DNA of 33,696 nt from Pseudomonas fluorescens (GCF_000802965.1 NZ_JSAK01000021.1:1-33696), one strand, 5' to 3'. Numbered from the stretch's first letter, positions 1 to 8,566 are shown. Program-made: numbers and translations. Notes: generated from the letters alone by a model not told the origin.

Positions 1-21
1 TAGAAGCGTCATGGTAGCCAT
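1..21 (-). CDS. 5' end of a divergent gene, cut by the window edge
   Basis: Reading the minus strand from base 21, an ATG opens a frame MATMTLL that runs off the window. A strong Shine-Dalgarno GGAGG (within 22-40) lies seven bases before the ATG, which is why I call it a gene. Only seven codons are visible, so no function can be assigned. It diverges from the efflux operon, and the roughly 300 bases between them must carry both promoters. Confidence 0.5.
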
Positions 22-49
22 CAGAGATCCTCCTTCGGTAAAGAGAGTG

Positions 50-75
50 CCTCGGCAAGTTTAGACTCGCCGAGG
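50..75. other. inverted repeat in the leader of the divergent gene
   Basis: CCTCGGC (50-56) and GCCGAGG (69-75) form a perfect 7-base-pair stem with a 12-base loop. There is no T run on either side, so it is not a standard terminator. It sits about 30 bases upstream of the minus-strand start at 21 and could be a leader hairpin or a protein site. Confidence 0.35.
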
Positions 76-104
76 TTCTCGCCGGGCTGACCATCTCATT
101 AGGG

Positions 105-200
105 GCAAGAGCGCTTTGGTTACTTTCGCGCTCTTCGAAAGTGACTCGCTGTAAGAGCGAAACCAAAAGCGGCCGTTACCGCAGAAATGGATATGTACTC
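105..200. repeat. probable interspersed Pseudomonas intergenic repeat
   Basis: The stretch from GCAAGAGCGCTTTGG to GGATATGTACTC resembles, from memory, a sequence that recurs between genes in fluorescent Pseudomonas genomes. It contains an internal hairpin: GTTACTTTCG (119-128) pairs with CGAAAGTGAC (136-145) with one wobble. It has no convincing reading frame. The identification is recall, not a search, and the boundaries are approximate. Confidence 0.4.
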
Positions 201-226
201 TATCAACCCAAAGCCTGGTCGGCCCA

Positions 227-246
227 AACTGACAGCGCCGTCAGTT
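227..246. promoter_or_regulatory. 20-base palindrome, putative repressor operator of the efflux operon
   Basis: AACTGACAGCGCCGTCAGTT is a near-perfect palindrome: seven-base arms AACTGAC/GTCAGTT around AGCGCC, with a single mismatched pair. It lies 83 bases before the adaptor start. A possible -10 (TATAAA, 278-283) follows it, but no good -35 is visible. Symmetry and size fit a dimeric TetR-type regulator site; OmpR-family regulators, like the one in this operon, usually bind direct repeats. Function is inferred from position and symmetry only. Confidence 0.4.
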
Positions 247-329
247 AGCAGTCACCTTCCTGACCGCCAAACAGGTTTATAAAGGAACATACCAACCTCT
301 CGACCACCCAGCCCCGGCGCCCCACTCGC

Positions 330-1490
330 ATGCGAATTCAGCAAAAACCCGCCCTGCTCGTCGCCCTTCTGATTGTCCTGGCAGCGCTGGGCTTGTGGTA
401 CGCCAGCAAACCCGCCAAAACCAGACTCACCGCCAGCACCGCCATCCCCGTACGCGTGGTCAGCGTCACCGAAAAAGACGTGCCGCGCTTCATCAGCGGC
501 ATTGGTTCGGTCCTCTCCTTGCACAGCGTGGTGGTTCGCCCGCAAATCGACGGCATCCTCACGAAAATCCTGGTCAAGGAAGGTCAACTGGTGAACAAGG
601 GCGACCTGCTCGCCACCATCGACGACCGCTCGATCCGCGCCAGCCTCGACCAGGCACGGGCGCAACTGGGCGAGAGCCAGGCGCAACTGCAAGTGGCGCT
701 GGTCAACCTCAAACGCTACAAACTGCTGAGCGTCGACGACGGCGTCTCGAAGCAGACCTACGACCAGCAACAAGCGCTGGTCAACCAACTCAAGGCCACC
801 GCTCAAGGCAACCAAGCCTCTATTGATGCCGCTCAGGTACAGCTTTCCTACACGCAGATTCGCTCCCCAGTCACCGGCCGCGTCGGTATTCGTACCGTGG
901 ATGAAGGCAACTTCCTGCGCATGACCGACGCCCAAGGCCTGTTCACCGTCACCCAGATCGACCCGATCGCTGTCGAGTTCTCCCTCCCGCAGCAACTGCT
1001 GCCGACCCTGCAAGGCCTGATCACCGATCCGCAGCACGCTCAGGTCAAGGCCTACATTGGCGCCGACACCGATGGCGAAACCGGCAATCTGCTGGGTGAA
1101 GGGCATCTGACCCTGATCGACAATCAGATCAACGCCAACACCGGGACCATCCGCGCCAAGGCCGAATTCAACAACCCCGGACAAAAGCTCTGGCCGGGTC
1201 TGCTGGTGACGGTAAAAATTCAGACAGCACTCGATAAAGATGCGCTGGTGGTCCCGCCCAGCGTCGTACAGCGTGGCCTCGACCAGCACTTCGTCTACCG
1301 GGTCAACGGCGACAAAGTCGAAACCGTCCCGGTGCAAATGGTCTATCAAAGCAGCGGCCAGGACACGATCAAAGGCGTCAAGCCCGGCGATATTCTGGTC
1401 AGCGACGGCCAGTCGCGGCTCAAGCCCGGCTCCACGGTCCAGGTGCTGACTGAGCCCCCACAAGTGGTGCAATCGGAGGCCGCACAATGA
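330..1490 (+). CDS. RND efflux periplasmic adaptor (membrane fusion protein)
   Basis: 386 residues, the usual size for an MdtA/MuxA-type adaptor, which links an inner-membrane RND pump to an outer-membrane channel. Residues 7-24 are a hydrophobic N-terminal anchor with no lipobox cysteine. A split biotinyl-lipoyl domain follows (VVRPQIDGILTKILVKEGQ near 70 and the SYTQIRSPVTGRVG return strand near 175), separated by a helical hairpin rich in Ala, Gln and Leu, then beta-barrel and membrane-proximal domains. ATG 330 is the only plausible start, although there is no good Shine-Dalgarno within 15 bases (the nearest purine run, AAAGGA, is over 40 bases away). The stop overlaps the pump start as ATGA. 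The exact substrate subfamily is not certain. Confidence 0.9.
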   Translation: MRIQQKPALLVALLIVLAALGLWYASKPAKTRLTASTAIPVRVVSVTEKDVPRFISGIGSVLSLHSVVVRPQIDGILTKILVKEGQLVNKGDLLATIDDRSIRASLDQARAQLGESQAQLQVALVNLKRYKLLSVDDGVSKQTYDQQQALVNQLKATAQGNQASIDAAQVQLSYTQIRSPVTGRVGIRTVDEGNFLRMTDAQGLFTVTQIDPIAVEFSLPQQLLPTLQGLITDPQHAQVKAYIGADTDGETGNLLGEGHLTLIDNQINANTGTIRAKAEFNNPGQKLWPGLLVTVKIQTALDKDALVVPPSVVQRGLDQHFVYRVNGDKVETVPVQMVYQSSGQDTIKGVKPGDILVSDGQSRLKPGSTVQVLTEPPQVVQSEAAQ

Positions 1491-4400
1491 AGGGCCACGG
1501 TTCAATATCCGCGTGGTGCATCGACCATCCGGTGGCGACGGTTCTGCTGACGTTCGCGCTGGTTTTGTTGGGCGCGATTGCGTTCCCGCGTCTGCCGATC
1601 GCGCCGCTGCCGGAAGCCGAATTCCCGACCATTCAGGTCGCCGCCCAACTGCCCGGCGCCAGCCCGGAAACCATGGCGTCATCGGTGGCCACCCCCCTTG
1701 AAGTGCAATTCAGCGCCATCCCCGGCGTGACCCAGATGACATCGAGCAGCGCCCTCGGCTCGACCAACCTGACCCTGCAATTCACCCTCGACAAGAGCAT
1801 CGACACCGCCGCCCAGGAAGTGCAGGCCGCGATCAACACCGCCGCCGGCAAACTGCCCAAGGACATGCCGAACCTGCCGACCTGGCGCAAGGTCAACCCG
1901 GCCGACAGCCCGGTGCTGATCCTCAGCGTCAACTCGTCGCTGATGCCCGGCCCGGAACTCAGCGACCTGGTGGAAACGCTACTGTCGCGTCAGCTCAGTC
2001 AGGTCAACGGCGTAGGACAGGTCGCCATCACCGGTCAGCAACGTCCGGCGATCCGCGTCCAGGTCTCAGCGGACAAACTCGCGGCCATCGGCCTGACCCT
2101 CGCGGACATTCGCCTGGCGATCCAGCAAACCAGCCTCAACCTGGCCAAAGGTGCGCTGTACGGCGAGTCGAGCATTTCAACACTGTCCACCAACGACCAA
2201 CTGTTCCACCCGGAGGACTACAGCCAACTGATCGTTTCCTACAAGGACGGTGCACCGGTTCATCTGCGCGATGTCGCCAAAGTCGTCAACGGTTCGGAAG
2301 ACGCCTACGTCCAGGCCTGGGCGGGCTCGCAACCGGGGGTGAACCTGGTGATCTTCCGCCAACCGGGAGCCAACATCGTCGAGACCGTGGACCGCATTCA
2401 AGCCGCACTGCCGGGCCTGGAAGCGATGCTGCCGGCGTCGGTGCAGGTCAAGGTTCTGATTGACCGGACCCAGACCATCCGCGCCTCGCTGCACGAAGTG
2501 GAAATCACCCTGTTGATCGCGATCATGCTGGTGGTGGCGGTAATGGCGCTGTTCCTGCGTCAGTTGTCGGCGACCTTGATTGTCTCGGCGGTGCTGGGGG
2601 TGTCGCTGATCGCCAGTTTTGCCCTGATGTACGTGATGGGTTTCAGCCTCAACAACCTGACGCTGGTAGCGATCGTGGTCGCCGTGGGGTTTGTGGTCGA
2701 CGACGCGATTGTGGTGGTGGAGAACATCCACCGGCACCTGGAGGCCGGCGACGGTATGCGCGAAGCGGCGATCAAGGGCGCCGGGGAAATCGGCTTCACC
2801 GTGGTCTCGATCAGTTTCTCGCTGGTGGCGGCGTTCATTCCGCTGCTGTTCATGGGCGGTGTGGTCGGGCGGCTGTTCAAGGAGTTCGCCTTGACCGCCA
2901 CCTCGACCATCCTGATTTCGGTGGTGGTGTCCCTGACCCTCGCGCCGACCCTGGCGGCGCTGTTCATGCGCGCCCCGGTGCATGATGCCCACGGCAAGAA
3001 AGGGTTCGGTGAGCGCCTGCTGGCCCTCTATGAAAAAGGCCTGCGCCGCGCCCTCGCCCATCAAAAGATGATGATCGGTATTTTCGGCCTGTCAGTGGCG
3101 TTGGCGGTCGGCGGCTACATCTTTATACCGAAAGGTTTCTTCCCGGTGCAGGACACCGGTTTCGTCCTCGGCACCACCGAAGCCGCTGCCGATATTTCCT
3201 ACGGCGATATGGTGAAAAAACACCTGGCGATGGCCGAAATCGTCGCCGCCGACCCTGCGGTGGAAACCTTCTCGCACTCGGTCGGGGTCTCCGGCAGTAA
3301 CCAGACCATCGCCAACGGCCGGTTCTGGATCACCCTGAAAAAACGTGGTGACCGCGATGTGTCGGCCAGTGAATTCATCGACCGGATTCGCCCGCAACTG
3401 ATGAAAGTGCCGGGCATCGTGCTGTACCTGCGCGCCGGCCAGGACATCAACCTCAGTTCCGGCCCAAGTCGCGCCCAGTATCAATACGTGCTCAAGAGCA
3501 ACGACGGCGCGGTCCTGAGTACCTGGACCCAGCGCCTCACGGAGAAACTGCGCAGCAACCCGGCGTTCCGCGACGTTTCCAACGACCTGCAACTGGGCGG
3601 CAGCATCACCCACATCAGCATCGACCGCAGCGCGGCGGCCCGTTTCGGCCTGACCGCCAGCGATGTCGACGAGGCGTTGTACGACGCTTTCGGGCAGCGG
3701 CAGATCAACGAATTCCAGACCCAGATCAACCAGTACAACGTGATCCTGGAGCTGGACACCAAGCAGCGCGGCAAGGCAGAAAGCCTTAACTATTTCTATC
3801 TGCGCTCGCCCCTGAGCGGCGAGATGGTGCCGCTGTCGGCGCTGGCCAGATTCGATGCGCCGACCATCGGCCCGTTATCCATCGCCCACGACGGCATGTT
3901 CCCGGCCGCCAACCTGTCGTTCAACCTGGCACCCGGCGTGGCATTGGGCGACGCGGTGATCATGCTCAACCAGACCAAGGCCGAGATCGGAATGCCGGTG
4001 GCGATCAGCGGCAATTTCCAGGGAGCGGCCCAGGCGTTCCAGAGTTCGCTGGCCAGTCAGCCGTGGCTGATCCTCGCGGCGCTGGTGGCGGTGTACATCA
4101 TTCTCGGCGTGCTCTACGAGAGCTTCGTGCATCCGCTGACGATCATTTCGACGCTGCCTGCGGCGGGGCTCGGCGCGGTGATCATGTTGTGGATCTGCGG
4201 CCAGGACTTTTCGATCATGGCGCTGATCGGTCTGGTGCTGCTGATCGGCATCGTCAAGAAAAACGGCATCCTGATGATCGACTTCGCCCTCGAAGCGCAG
4301 CGCAAAGGAGGAATGTCAGCGGAAGAGGCGATTTTCCAGGCCTGCCTCACGCGGTTCCGGCCGATCATCATGACCACCCTCGCCGCCTTGCTCGGCGCCC

Positions 4401-4588
4401 TGCCGCTGATGCTCGGCTACGGCACCGGCGCCGAGCTGCGCCAACCGCTGGGGATCGCGGTCGTCGGCGGCTTGCTGGTCAGCCAGGCGCTGACGCTGTT
4501 CACCACTCCGGTCATATACTTGTGGCTTGAGCGGCTATTCCATCGGCCCAAACCATCGCCTGTACCGGCGCTGGCGACCACAGACTGA
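1487..4588 (+). CDS. RND multidrug efflux permease, MdtC/MuxC-like
   Basis: 1033 residues, full length for a 12-helix inner-membrane RND transporter that expels amphiphilic compounds using the proton gradient. The N-terminal SAWCIDHPVATVLLTFALVL helix and two large periplasmic loops are intact. The proton-relay residues are present: D405 and D406 in the TM4 motif VDDAIVVVENI, and K925 in GIVKKNGILMIDFA (AcrB K940 position). This places it in the hydrophobe/amphiphile class, not the metal-exporting class. Only one permease is encoded, whereas Mdt and Mux systems carry two, and no outer-membrane channel gene follows, so a channel encoded elsewhere must be used. ATG 1487 overlaps the adaptor stop by four bases. 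Confidence 0.93.
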   Translation: MKGHGSISAWCIDHPVATVLLTFALVLLGAIAFPRLPIAPLPEAEFPTIQVAAQLPGASPETMASSVATPLEVQFSAIPGVTQMTSSSALGSTNLTLQFTLDKSIDTAAQEVQAAINTAAGKLPKDMPNLPTWRKVNPADSPVLILSVNSSLMPGPELSDLVETLLSRQLSQVNGVGQVAITGQQRPAIRVQVSADKLAAIGLTLADIRLAIQQTSLNLAKGALYGESSISTLSTNDQLFHPEDYSQLIVSYKDGAPVHLRDVAKVVNGSEDAYVQAWAGSQPGVNLVIFRQPGANIVETVDRIQAALPGLEAMLPASVQVKVLIDRTQTIRASLHEVEITLLIAIMLVVAVMALFLRQLSATLIVSAVLGVSLIASFALMYVMGFSLNNLTLVAIVVAVGFVVDDAIVVVENIHRHLEAGDGMREAAIKGAGEIGFTVVSISFSLVAAFIPLLFMGGVVGRLFKEFALTATSTILISVVVSLTLAPTLAALFMRAPVHDAHGKKGFGERLLALYEKGLRRALAHQKMMIGIFGLSVALAVGGYIFIPKGFFPVQDTGFVLGTTEAAADISYGDMVKKHLAMAEIVAADPAVETFSHSVGVSGSNQTIANGRFWITLKKRGDRDVSASEFIDRIRPQLMKVPGIVLYLRAGQDINLSSGPSRAQYQYVLKSNDGAVLSTWTQRLTEKLRSNPAFRDVSNDLQLGGSITHISIDRSAAARFGLTASDVDEALYDAFGQRQINEFQTQINQYNVILELDTKQRGKAESLNYFYLRSPLSGEMVPLSALARFDAPTIGPLSIAHDGMFPAANLSFNLAPGVALGDAVIMLNQTKAEIGMPVAISGNFQGAAQAFQSSLASQPWLILAALVAVYIILGVLYESFVHPLTIISTLPAAGLGAVIMLWICGQDFSIMALIGLVLLIGIVKKNGILMIDFALEAQRKGGMSAEEAIFQACLTRFRPIIMTTLAALLGALPLMLGYGTGAELRQPLGIAVVGGLLVSQALTLFTTPVIYLWLERLFHRPKPSPVPALATTD

Positions 4589-4596
4589 GGCGGGTC

Positions 4597-5274
4597 ATGC
4601 GCGTTCTGATTATCGAAGACGAAGAAAAAACCGCGGACTATCTGCACCGCGGCCTGACGGAACAGGGTTACACCGTGGACCTGGCCCGCGATGGCGTGGA
4701 AGGTCTGCACATGGCGCTGGAAAGCGACTACGCGGTGATCGTCCTCGACGTCATGCTGCCGGGCCTCGACGGTTTCGGCGTGCTGCGGGCGCTGCGTGCG
4801 CGCAAGCAAACCCCGGTGATCATGCTCACCGCCCGCGAGCGGGTCGAAGACCGCATCCGCGGCCTGCGCGACGGTGCCGACGATTATCTCGGCAAGCCGT
4901 TTTCCTTCCTCGAACTGGTGGCGCGCCTGCAAGCGCTGACCCGGCGCAGCGGCGGTCATGAACCGGTGCAAGTGAGCATCGCCGACCTGTGGATAGATTT
5001 GATCAGCCGCAAAGCCACCCGCGCCGGCACGCGACTGGACCTGACTGCCAAGGAGTTCTCGCTGCTCAGTGTGCTGGCCCGCCGCCAGGGCGAAATCCTC
5101 TCGAAAACTGCGATTGCCGAGATGGTCTGGGACATCAATTTCGACAGCGACGCCAACGTCGTCGAGGTCGCGATCAAACGCCTGCGGGCCAAGCTCGACG
5201 GGCCGTTCGACGAGAAACTGCTGCACACCATCCGTGGCATGGGTTATGTGCTGGAGAGCCGTGGTGTCCAGTAA
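4597..5274 (+). CDS. OmpR-family response regulator, CopR/CzcR (heavy-metal) type
   Basis: 225 residues. The receiver domain (about 1-115) has the acidic pocket E7/D8, the phospho-acceptor D51 in VLDVMLPG, the conserved T in MLTAR and K in GKPF. The winged-helix DNA-binding domain (about 125-220) contains the DLTAKEFSLL and VVEVAIKRLRAKL segments. The opening MRVLIIEDEEKTADYL and the length match the CopR/CusR/IrlR subfamily that answers to copper, zinc or silver. It begins eight bases after the pump stop and overlaps the kinase gene, so the pair very likely controls this operon. The true signal cannot be read from the sequence. Confidence 0.93.
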   Translation: MRVLIIEDEEKTADYLHRGLTEQGYTVDLARDGVEGLHMALESDYAVIVLDVMLPGLDGFGVLRALRARKQTPVIMLTARERVEDRIRGLRDGADDYLGKPFSFLELVARLQALTRRSGGHEPVQVSIADLWIDLISRKATRAGTRLDLTAKEFSLLSVLARRQGEILSKTAIAEMVWDINFDSDANVVEVAIKRLRAKLDGPFDEKLLHTIRGMGYVLESRGVQ

Positions 5275-6628
5275 CAGCATTGCCTTGCGCCTCAGTGGAA
5301 TGTTCACGTTGGTGGCGCTGCTGGTGTTCCTGTTGATCGGCTGGGCTCTGTACCAACAAGTCGACAAAGGCTTGGGCCTGTTGCCCGAAGCCGAGCTGGA
5401 CGCGCGCTACAGCGTGCTCGAATCCACCGTCGGCCGCTACGGCACGCCGGAGCATTGGGTGAAGATCAACAACAAGCTCAAGCTGCTCGGTGAAGAAGAC
5501 AAGCGCATCAGTTTCTGGATTATCAGCGGCGATCCGCACTACGAATACGGCAACCTGACGCCGCAGATCCGCGCCTTCGCCGAAGGACCGCTGGGCATGC
5601 GCGACTTGCAGTTGCCGGACCAGCCCTACCCGATGAAAGTGCTGGTCAGCCAGTTCCCGGCCAAGGATCAGCGACCGCCGCTGCGCTTCATGATCGGCAT
5701 CGACACCGAGACGTTTTTCCACACTCAACACCAGTTGCTGATTGCCTTGGTCAGCCTGGCGATTGTCGGCGTGCTGCTGGCCTCGGCGCTGGGTTACTGG
5801 GTGGCGCGGATCGGTCTTAAACCCTTGATCAAGTTGTCCCAGGAAGCCCAACGCCTCGCCCCGCCCTTGCGTTCCGGGCGCTTGCGCATGTCGTCGCTGC
5901 CGCCGGAGTTGAATCAGTTCGTCAACTCGTTCAACTCCACGCTGGAGCGGGTCGAACAGGCTTACTCGCGTCTGGAATCGTTCAACGCGGACGTTGCCCA
6001 TGAACTGCGCTCGCCGCTGACCAACCTGATCGGCCAGACCCAGGTTGCGCTGACTCGTGGACGTTCGGCTGAGCATTATTTCGAGGTGCTGCAATCGAAC
6101 CTCGAAGAGCTTGAACGACTGCGTTCGATCATCAACGACATGTTGTTTCTCGCCAGCGCCGATCAGGGCAGCAAGGCCACCAAACTGACCTCCACGTCGC
6201 TGGCGAATGAAGTGGCGACGACGCTGGAGTACCTGGATTTCATCCTCGAAGATGCCCAGGTTCAGGTGAAGGTCAGTGGCGATGCGCAGGTCAGCATCGA
6301 GATCGCGCACCTGCGCCGGGCGTTGATCAATCTGTTGAGCAACGCGGTGCAGCACACCGAGCCCGGGCAGGTGATAGAGGTGCGGATTGAGGTCGAGGAG
6401 CATCAGGTCAGCATCGGCGTGGCCAACCCGGGTTCGCCGATTGCCAACGAGCATCTTCCGCGTTTGTTCGAGCGCTTCTATCGCGTCGATGCCTCGCGCA
6501 GCAACAGCGGCAACAACCACGGGTTGGGGCTGGCGATCGTCAAGGCGATTGCGCTGATGCATGGCGGGGATGTGTTTGTGCGCAGTGATGAGGGGATGAA
6601 TACTTTTGGGATTCACCTTCCGGTTTGA
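5264..6628 (+). CDS. sensor histidine kinase, CopS/CzcS type
   Basis: 454 residues from GTG 5264, chosen because GGAGAG (5253-5258) sits five bases upstream and the first residues then lead directly into TM1 (about 10-30). The frame stays open upstream, but that part only shadows the regulator gene. A periplasmic sensor region follows, then TM2 (about 155-180), HAMP, the H-box NADVAHELRSPLTN with H246, the N-box INLLSNAVQHTEPG near 355 and the G-box GLGLAIVKAIALMHGG near 417. All catalytic boxes are intact. The NLEELERLRSIINDMLFLA segment is typical of heavy-metal sensor kinases. The start overlaps the regulator by 11 bases, and a REP doublet follows the stop. Confidence 0.92.
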   Translation: MSSNSIALRLSGMFTLVALLVFLLIGWALYQQVDKGLGLLPEAELDARYSVLESTVGRYGTPEHWVKINNKLKLLGEEDKRISFWIISGDPHYEYGNLTPQIRAFAEGPLGMRDLQLPDQPYPMKVLVSQFPAKDQRPPLRFMIGIDTETFFHTQHQLLIALVSLAIVGVLLASALGYWVARIGLKPLIKLSQEAQRLAPPLRSGRLRMSSLPPELNQFVNSFNSTLERVEQAYSRLESFNADVAHELRSPLTNLIGQTQVALTRGRSAEHYFEVLQSNLEELERLRSIINDMLFLASADQGSKATKLTSTSLANEVATTLEYLDFILEDAQVQVKVSGDAQVSIEIAHLRRALINLLSNAVQHTEPGQVIEVRIEVEEHQVSIGVANPGSPIANEHLPRLFERFYRVDASRSNSGNNHGLGLAIVKAIALMHGGDVFVRSDEGMNTFGIHLPV

Positions 6629-6645
6629 CGGGCCTTTAAAAATCA

Positions 6646-6719
6646 AAAGATCGCAGCCTTCGGCAGCTCCTACATTGGAATGCGTTCCCCTGTAGGAGCT
6701 GCCGAAGGCTGCGATCTTT
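6646..6719. repeat. REP doublet (REPIN), perfect 29-base arms
   Basis: The left arm (6646-6674) and right arm (6691-6719) are perfect reverse complements over 29 bases, around a 16-base loop. The outer ends read AAAGATCGCAGCC and the inner ends carry the GTAGGAGCTGCC core. It lies 17 bases after the kinase stop and would fold into a strong hairpin in the transcript. The same arm recurs at 10255-10357 and 33597-33675. Confidence 0.9.
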
Positions 6720-6826
6720 GCTTTATTCGCAACAGTCCTTTCTTGAATCAAGTCTGTTTCTCGGTGCCCAACATCCTTATCTTTGCCCGCACCAAACAGC
6801 ACTTGCCAAGCAAGAAGGTTTTAAAG

Positions 6827-7051
6827 ATGTCCAACAGTATGGGTATTGCCAGCGCTTTCGTTTTGTCCTCTTTGTTCGTGTCTTCGTTCGCCATGGCTGA
6901 AGAGTCGCAAGCCTTCGTCGCACAAAACAACGCACGCGCCGCGGCGTATGAAGAACACCAGATCGAGATGACGGCCAAAGCTCAGGAAGCCACCCAAGCC
7001 CCGCAAGCATCGAGCATTCAGGCCCAACCCCAGGCCTCGAAAGACAGCTGA
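6827..7051 (+). CDS. small exported protein of unknown function
   Basis: 74 residues from ATG 6827, with AAGAAGG eight bases upstream; the frame is open earlier but overlaps the REP element. Residues 1-24 form a classical signal peptide (SAFVLSSLFVSSFAMA) with a predicted cut before EES. The mature part of about 50 residues is rich in Ala, Gln and Glu, has no cysteine, and looks helical or disordered. A perfect terminator follows 67 bases after the stop, so this is probably a single-gene transcript. I do not recognise the family; Pseudomonas has several small periplasmic proteins of this size near metal-response genes, but this is no assignment. Confidence 0.75.
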   Translation: MSNSMGIASAFVLSSLFVSSFAMAEESQAFVAQNNARAAAYEEHQIEMTAKAQEATQAPQASSIQAQPQASKDS

Positions 7052-7118
7052 GTCCTGCGCATCGCACCACTTTCCCTCGACGCTTTTCATCGGCTCTTCC
7101 CTTTGAAAAGTTGTCTTC

Positions 7119-7147
7119 AAAGCCGCTGCTATCAGCGGCTTTTTTTC
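7119..7147 (+). terminator. rho-independent terminator of the small exported gene
   Basis: AAAGCCGCTG (7119-7128) and CAGCGGCTTT (7133-7142) form a perfect 10-base-pair stem with a CTAT loop, followed by further T residues. It separates the small gene from the OprD-like porin. Confidence 0.93.
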
Positions 7148-7246
7148 GTTGTGGTTTTAAAACCGCACGCGTCGCCCTCTTGTTTGTAAACAACCAGAAC
7201 TTAAAAAACAGTGACGTTATCCGTTGACCAAGGAGCTTTACCGCAC

Positions 7247-8566
7247 GTGCGTTTCCCAATCCGCTTCAACCCGTTGTTCGTTGCAATCGCTGCAACGATG
7301 GCTGCCAGTGCCCACGCCGCCGACGATTCGACCGCCTCAGGATTCATCGAAGGTTCGAGCCTCAATCTCAACGCCCGCAACTACTACATGAACCGCAATC
7401 GCTTGCAGCAGGCGGACGACAATATTGAATGGGGCCAGGGTTTTCTTGGCGTCTTCGAATCGGGGTTCTCAGAGGGGATCGTCGGGTTTGGCGTCGATGC
7501 CCATGCCATGCTCGGGCTCAAGCTCGACGGCGGTGGCGGGACGGATAATTCGAGCATCCTGCCGGTCAGCGATGGCAACGGCAAAGCGCCGGGGTCGTTC
7601 TCGACCGCAGGCGGCACGCTGAAAATGCGCGCCTTCGATACCGAGTTGAAGGCCGGCGATTTGTTTCTCGCCAACCCGGTGATTGCCGGCGGCGAAACCC
7701 GCATGCTGCCCCAGACCTTTCGCGGGGTCAGCCTGACCAACCACAGCTTCGACGGCGTGATGATCGAAAGCGGCCAGGCCAGTTTCACCAAGCCGTATAA
7801 CCAGAGCGGCCACACGCGTATCGGTACGTCCTACGGCAGCCTGCCCGACGGTGAGGACAGCCAGCACCTGAACTGGGCCGGCGTAGCCTGGAGTGGTTTG
7901 CCGGGCCTGACCAGCAGCCTGTATGCCGCTGAGCTCAAGGACATCTGGAACCAGTACTACTACGACCTGGATTACACCTATGCACTGAACGACGTGATCA
8001 GCCTCAATCCGGGCGTGCACTTCTATCACACGCAAGACACCGGCGATGCGCTGCTCGGCCACATCGACAACAACACCTACAGCCTGCATTTCACCGTCGG
8101 CGTCGGCAATCACGCCATCACCGCCGCCTACCAGCGGGTCAATGGCAACACGCCGTTCGACTACATCAGCCAGGGCGACAGCATTTTCCTCGACAACTCC
8201 CAGCAATATTCGGACTTCAACGGCCCGAACGAACGCTCGTGGAAGCTCAAGTACGCGTATGACTTTAACGGGCTCGGCCTGCCGGGCCTGACTGCGGCAC
8301 TGTCCTACTCCCGTGGTGAACTGGATTTGACCAAAGTCGATCCCGAAAGCCCCGGCTACGCCGCGTGGTACAGCGCTGACGGCAAAAACGCCAAACACTG
8401 GGAACGCGACATTGACCTCAAGTACGTGGTCCAGAGCGGCCAGGCCAAGGACCTTGCGCTGCACCTCCAGTGGGCGACCAACCGTGGCGGCAACGGCTAT
8501 GGCTCACTGGACCAAGACACCGATGAATACCGGGTGATCGTCGATTACCCGTTCAACGTATTCTGA
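7247..8566 (+). CDS. OprD-family outer-membrane porin
   Basis: 439 residues from GTG 7247. This start gives a clean signal peptide MRFPIRFNPLFVAIAATMAA with cleavage after SAHA, and AGGAG (7231-7235) stands 11 bases upstream; an earlier in-frame GTG at 7211 would add 12 residues ahead of the signal. The mature protein shows the OprD pattern: the N-terminal GFIEGSSLNLNARNYYMNR strand, repeated short aromatic beta-strands, and the C-terminal strand YRVIVDYPFNVF ending in Phe for BAM recognition. OprD-type channels take up amino acids, aromatic acids or other small nutrients; the substrate is not predictable here. A REP doublet follows the stop. Confidence 0.92.
   Translation: MRFPIRFNPLFVAIAATMAASAHAADDSTASGFIEGSSLNLNARNYYMNRNRLQQADDNIEWGQGFLGVFESGFSEGIVGFGVDAHAMLGLKLDGGGGTDNSSILPVSDGNGKAPGSFSTAGGTLKMRAFDTELKAGDLFLANPVIAGGETRMLPQTFRGVSLTNHSFDGVMIESGQASFTKPYNQSGHTRIGTSYGSLPDGEDSQHLNWAGVAWSGLPGLTSSLYAAELKDIWNQYYYDLDYTYALNDVISLNPGVHFYHTQDTGDALLGHIDNNTYSLHFTVGVGNHAITAAYQRVNGNTPFDYISQGDSIFLDNSQQYSDFNGPNERSWKLKYAYDFNGLGLPGLTAALSYSRGELDLTKVDPESPGYAAWYSADGKNAKHWERDIDLKYVVQSGQAKDLALHLQWATNRGGNGYGSLDQDTDEYRVIVDYPFNVF

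Noticed and set aside
5069..5263. Longer N-terminus for the sensor kinase
   Set aside because: This part lies wholly in the response regulator gene and reads as a shadow; the GTG at 5264 has a good ribosome-binding site and leads straight to the first membrane helix.
5174..6802. A 542-codon minus-strand frame opposite the sensor kinase
   Set aside because: Antisense shadow; it runs through the REP doublet and has no motif or upstream signal.
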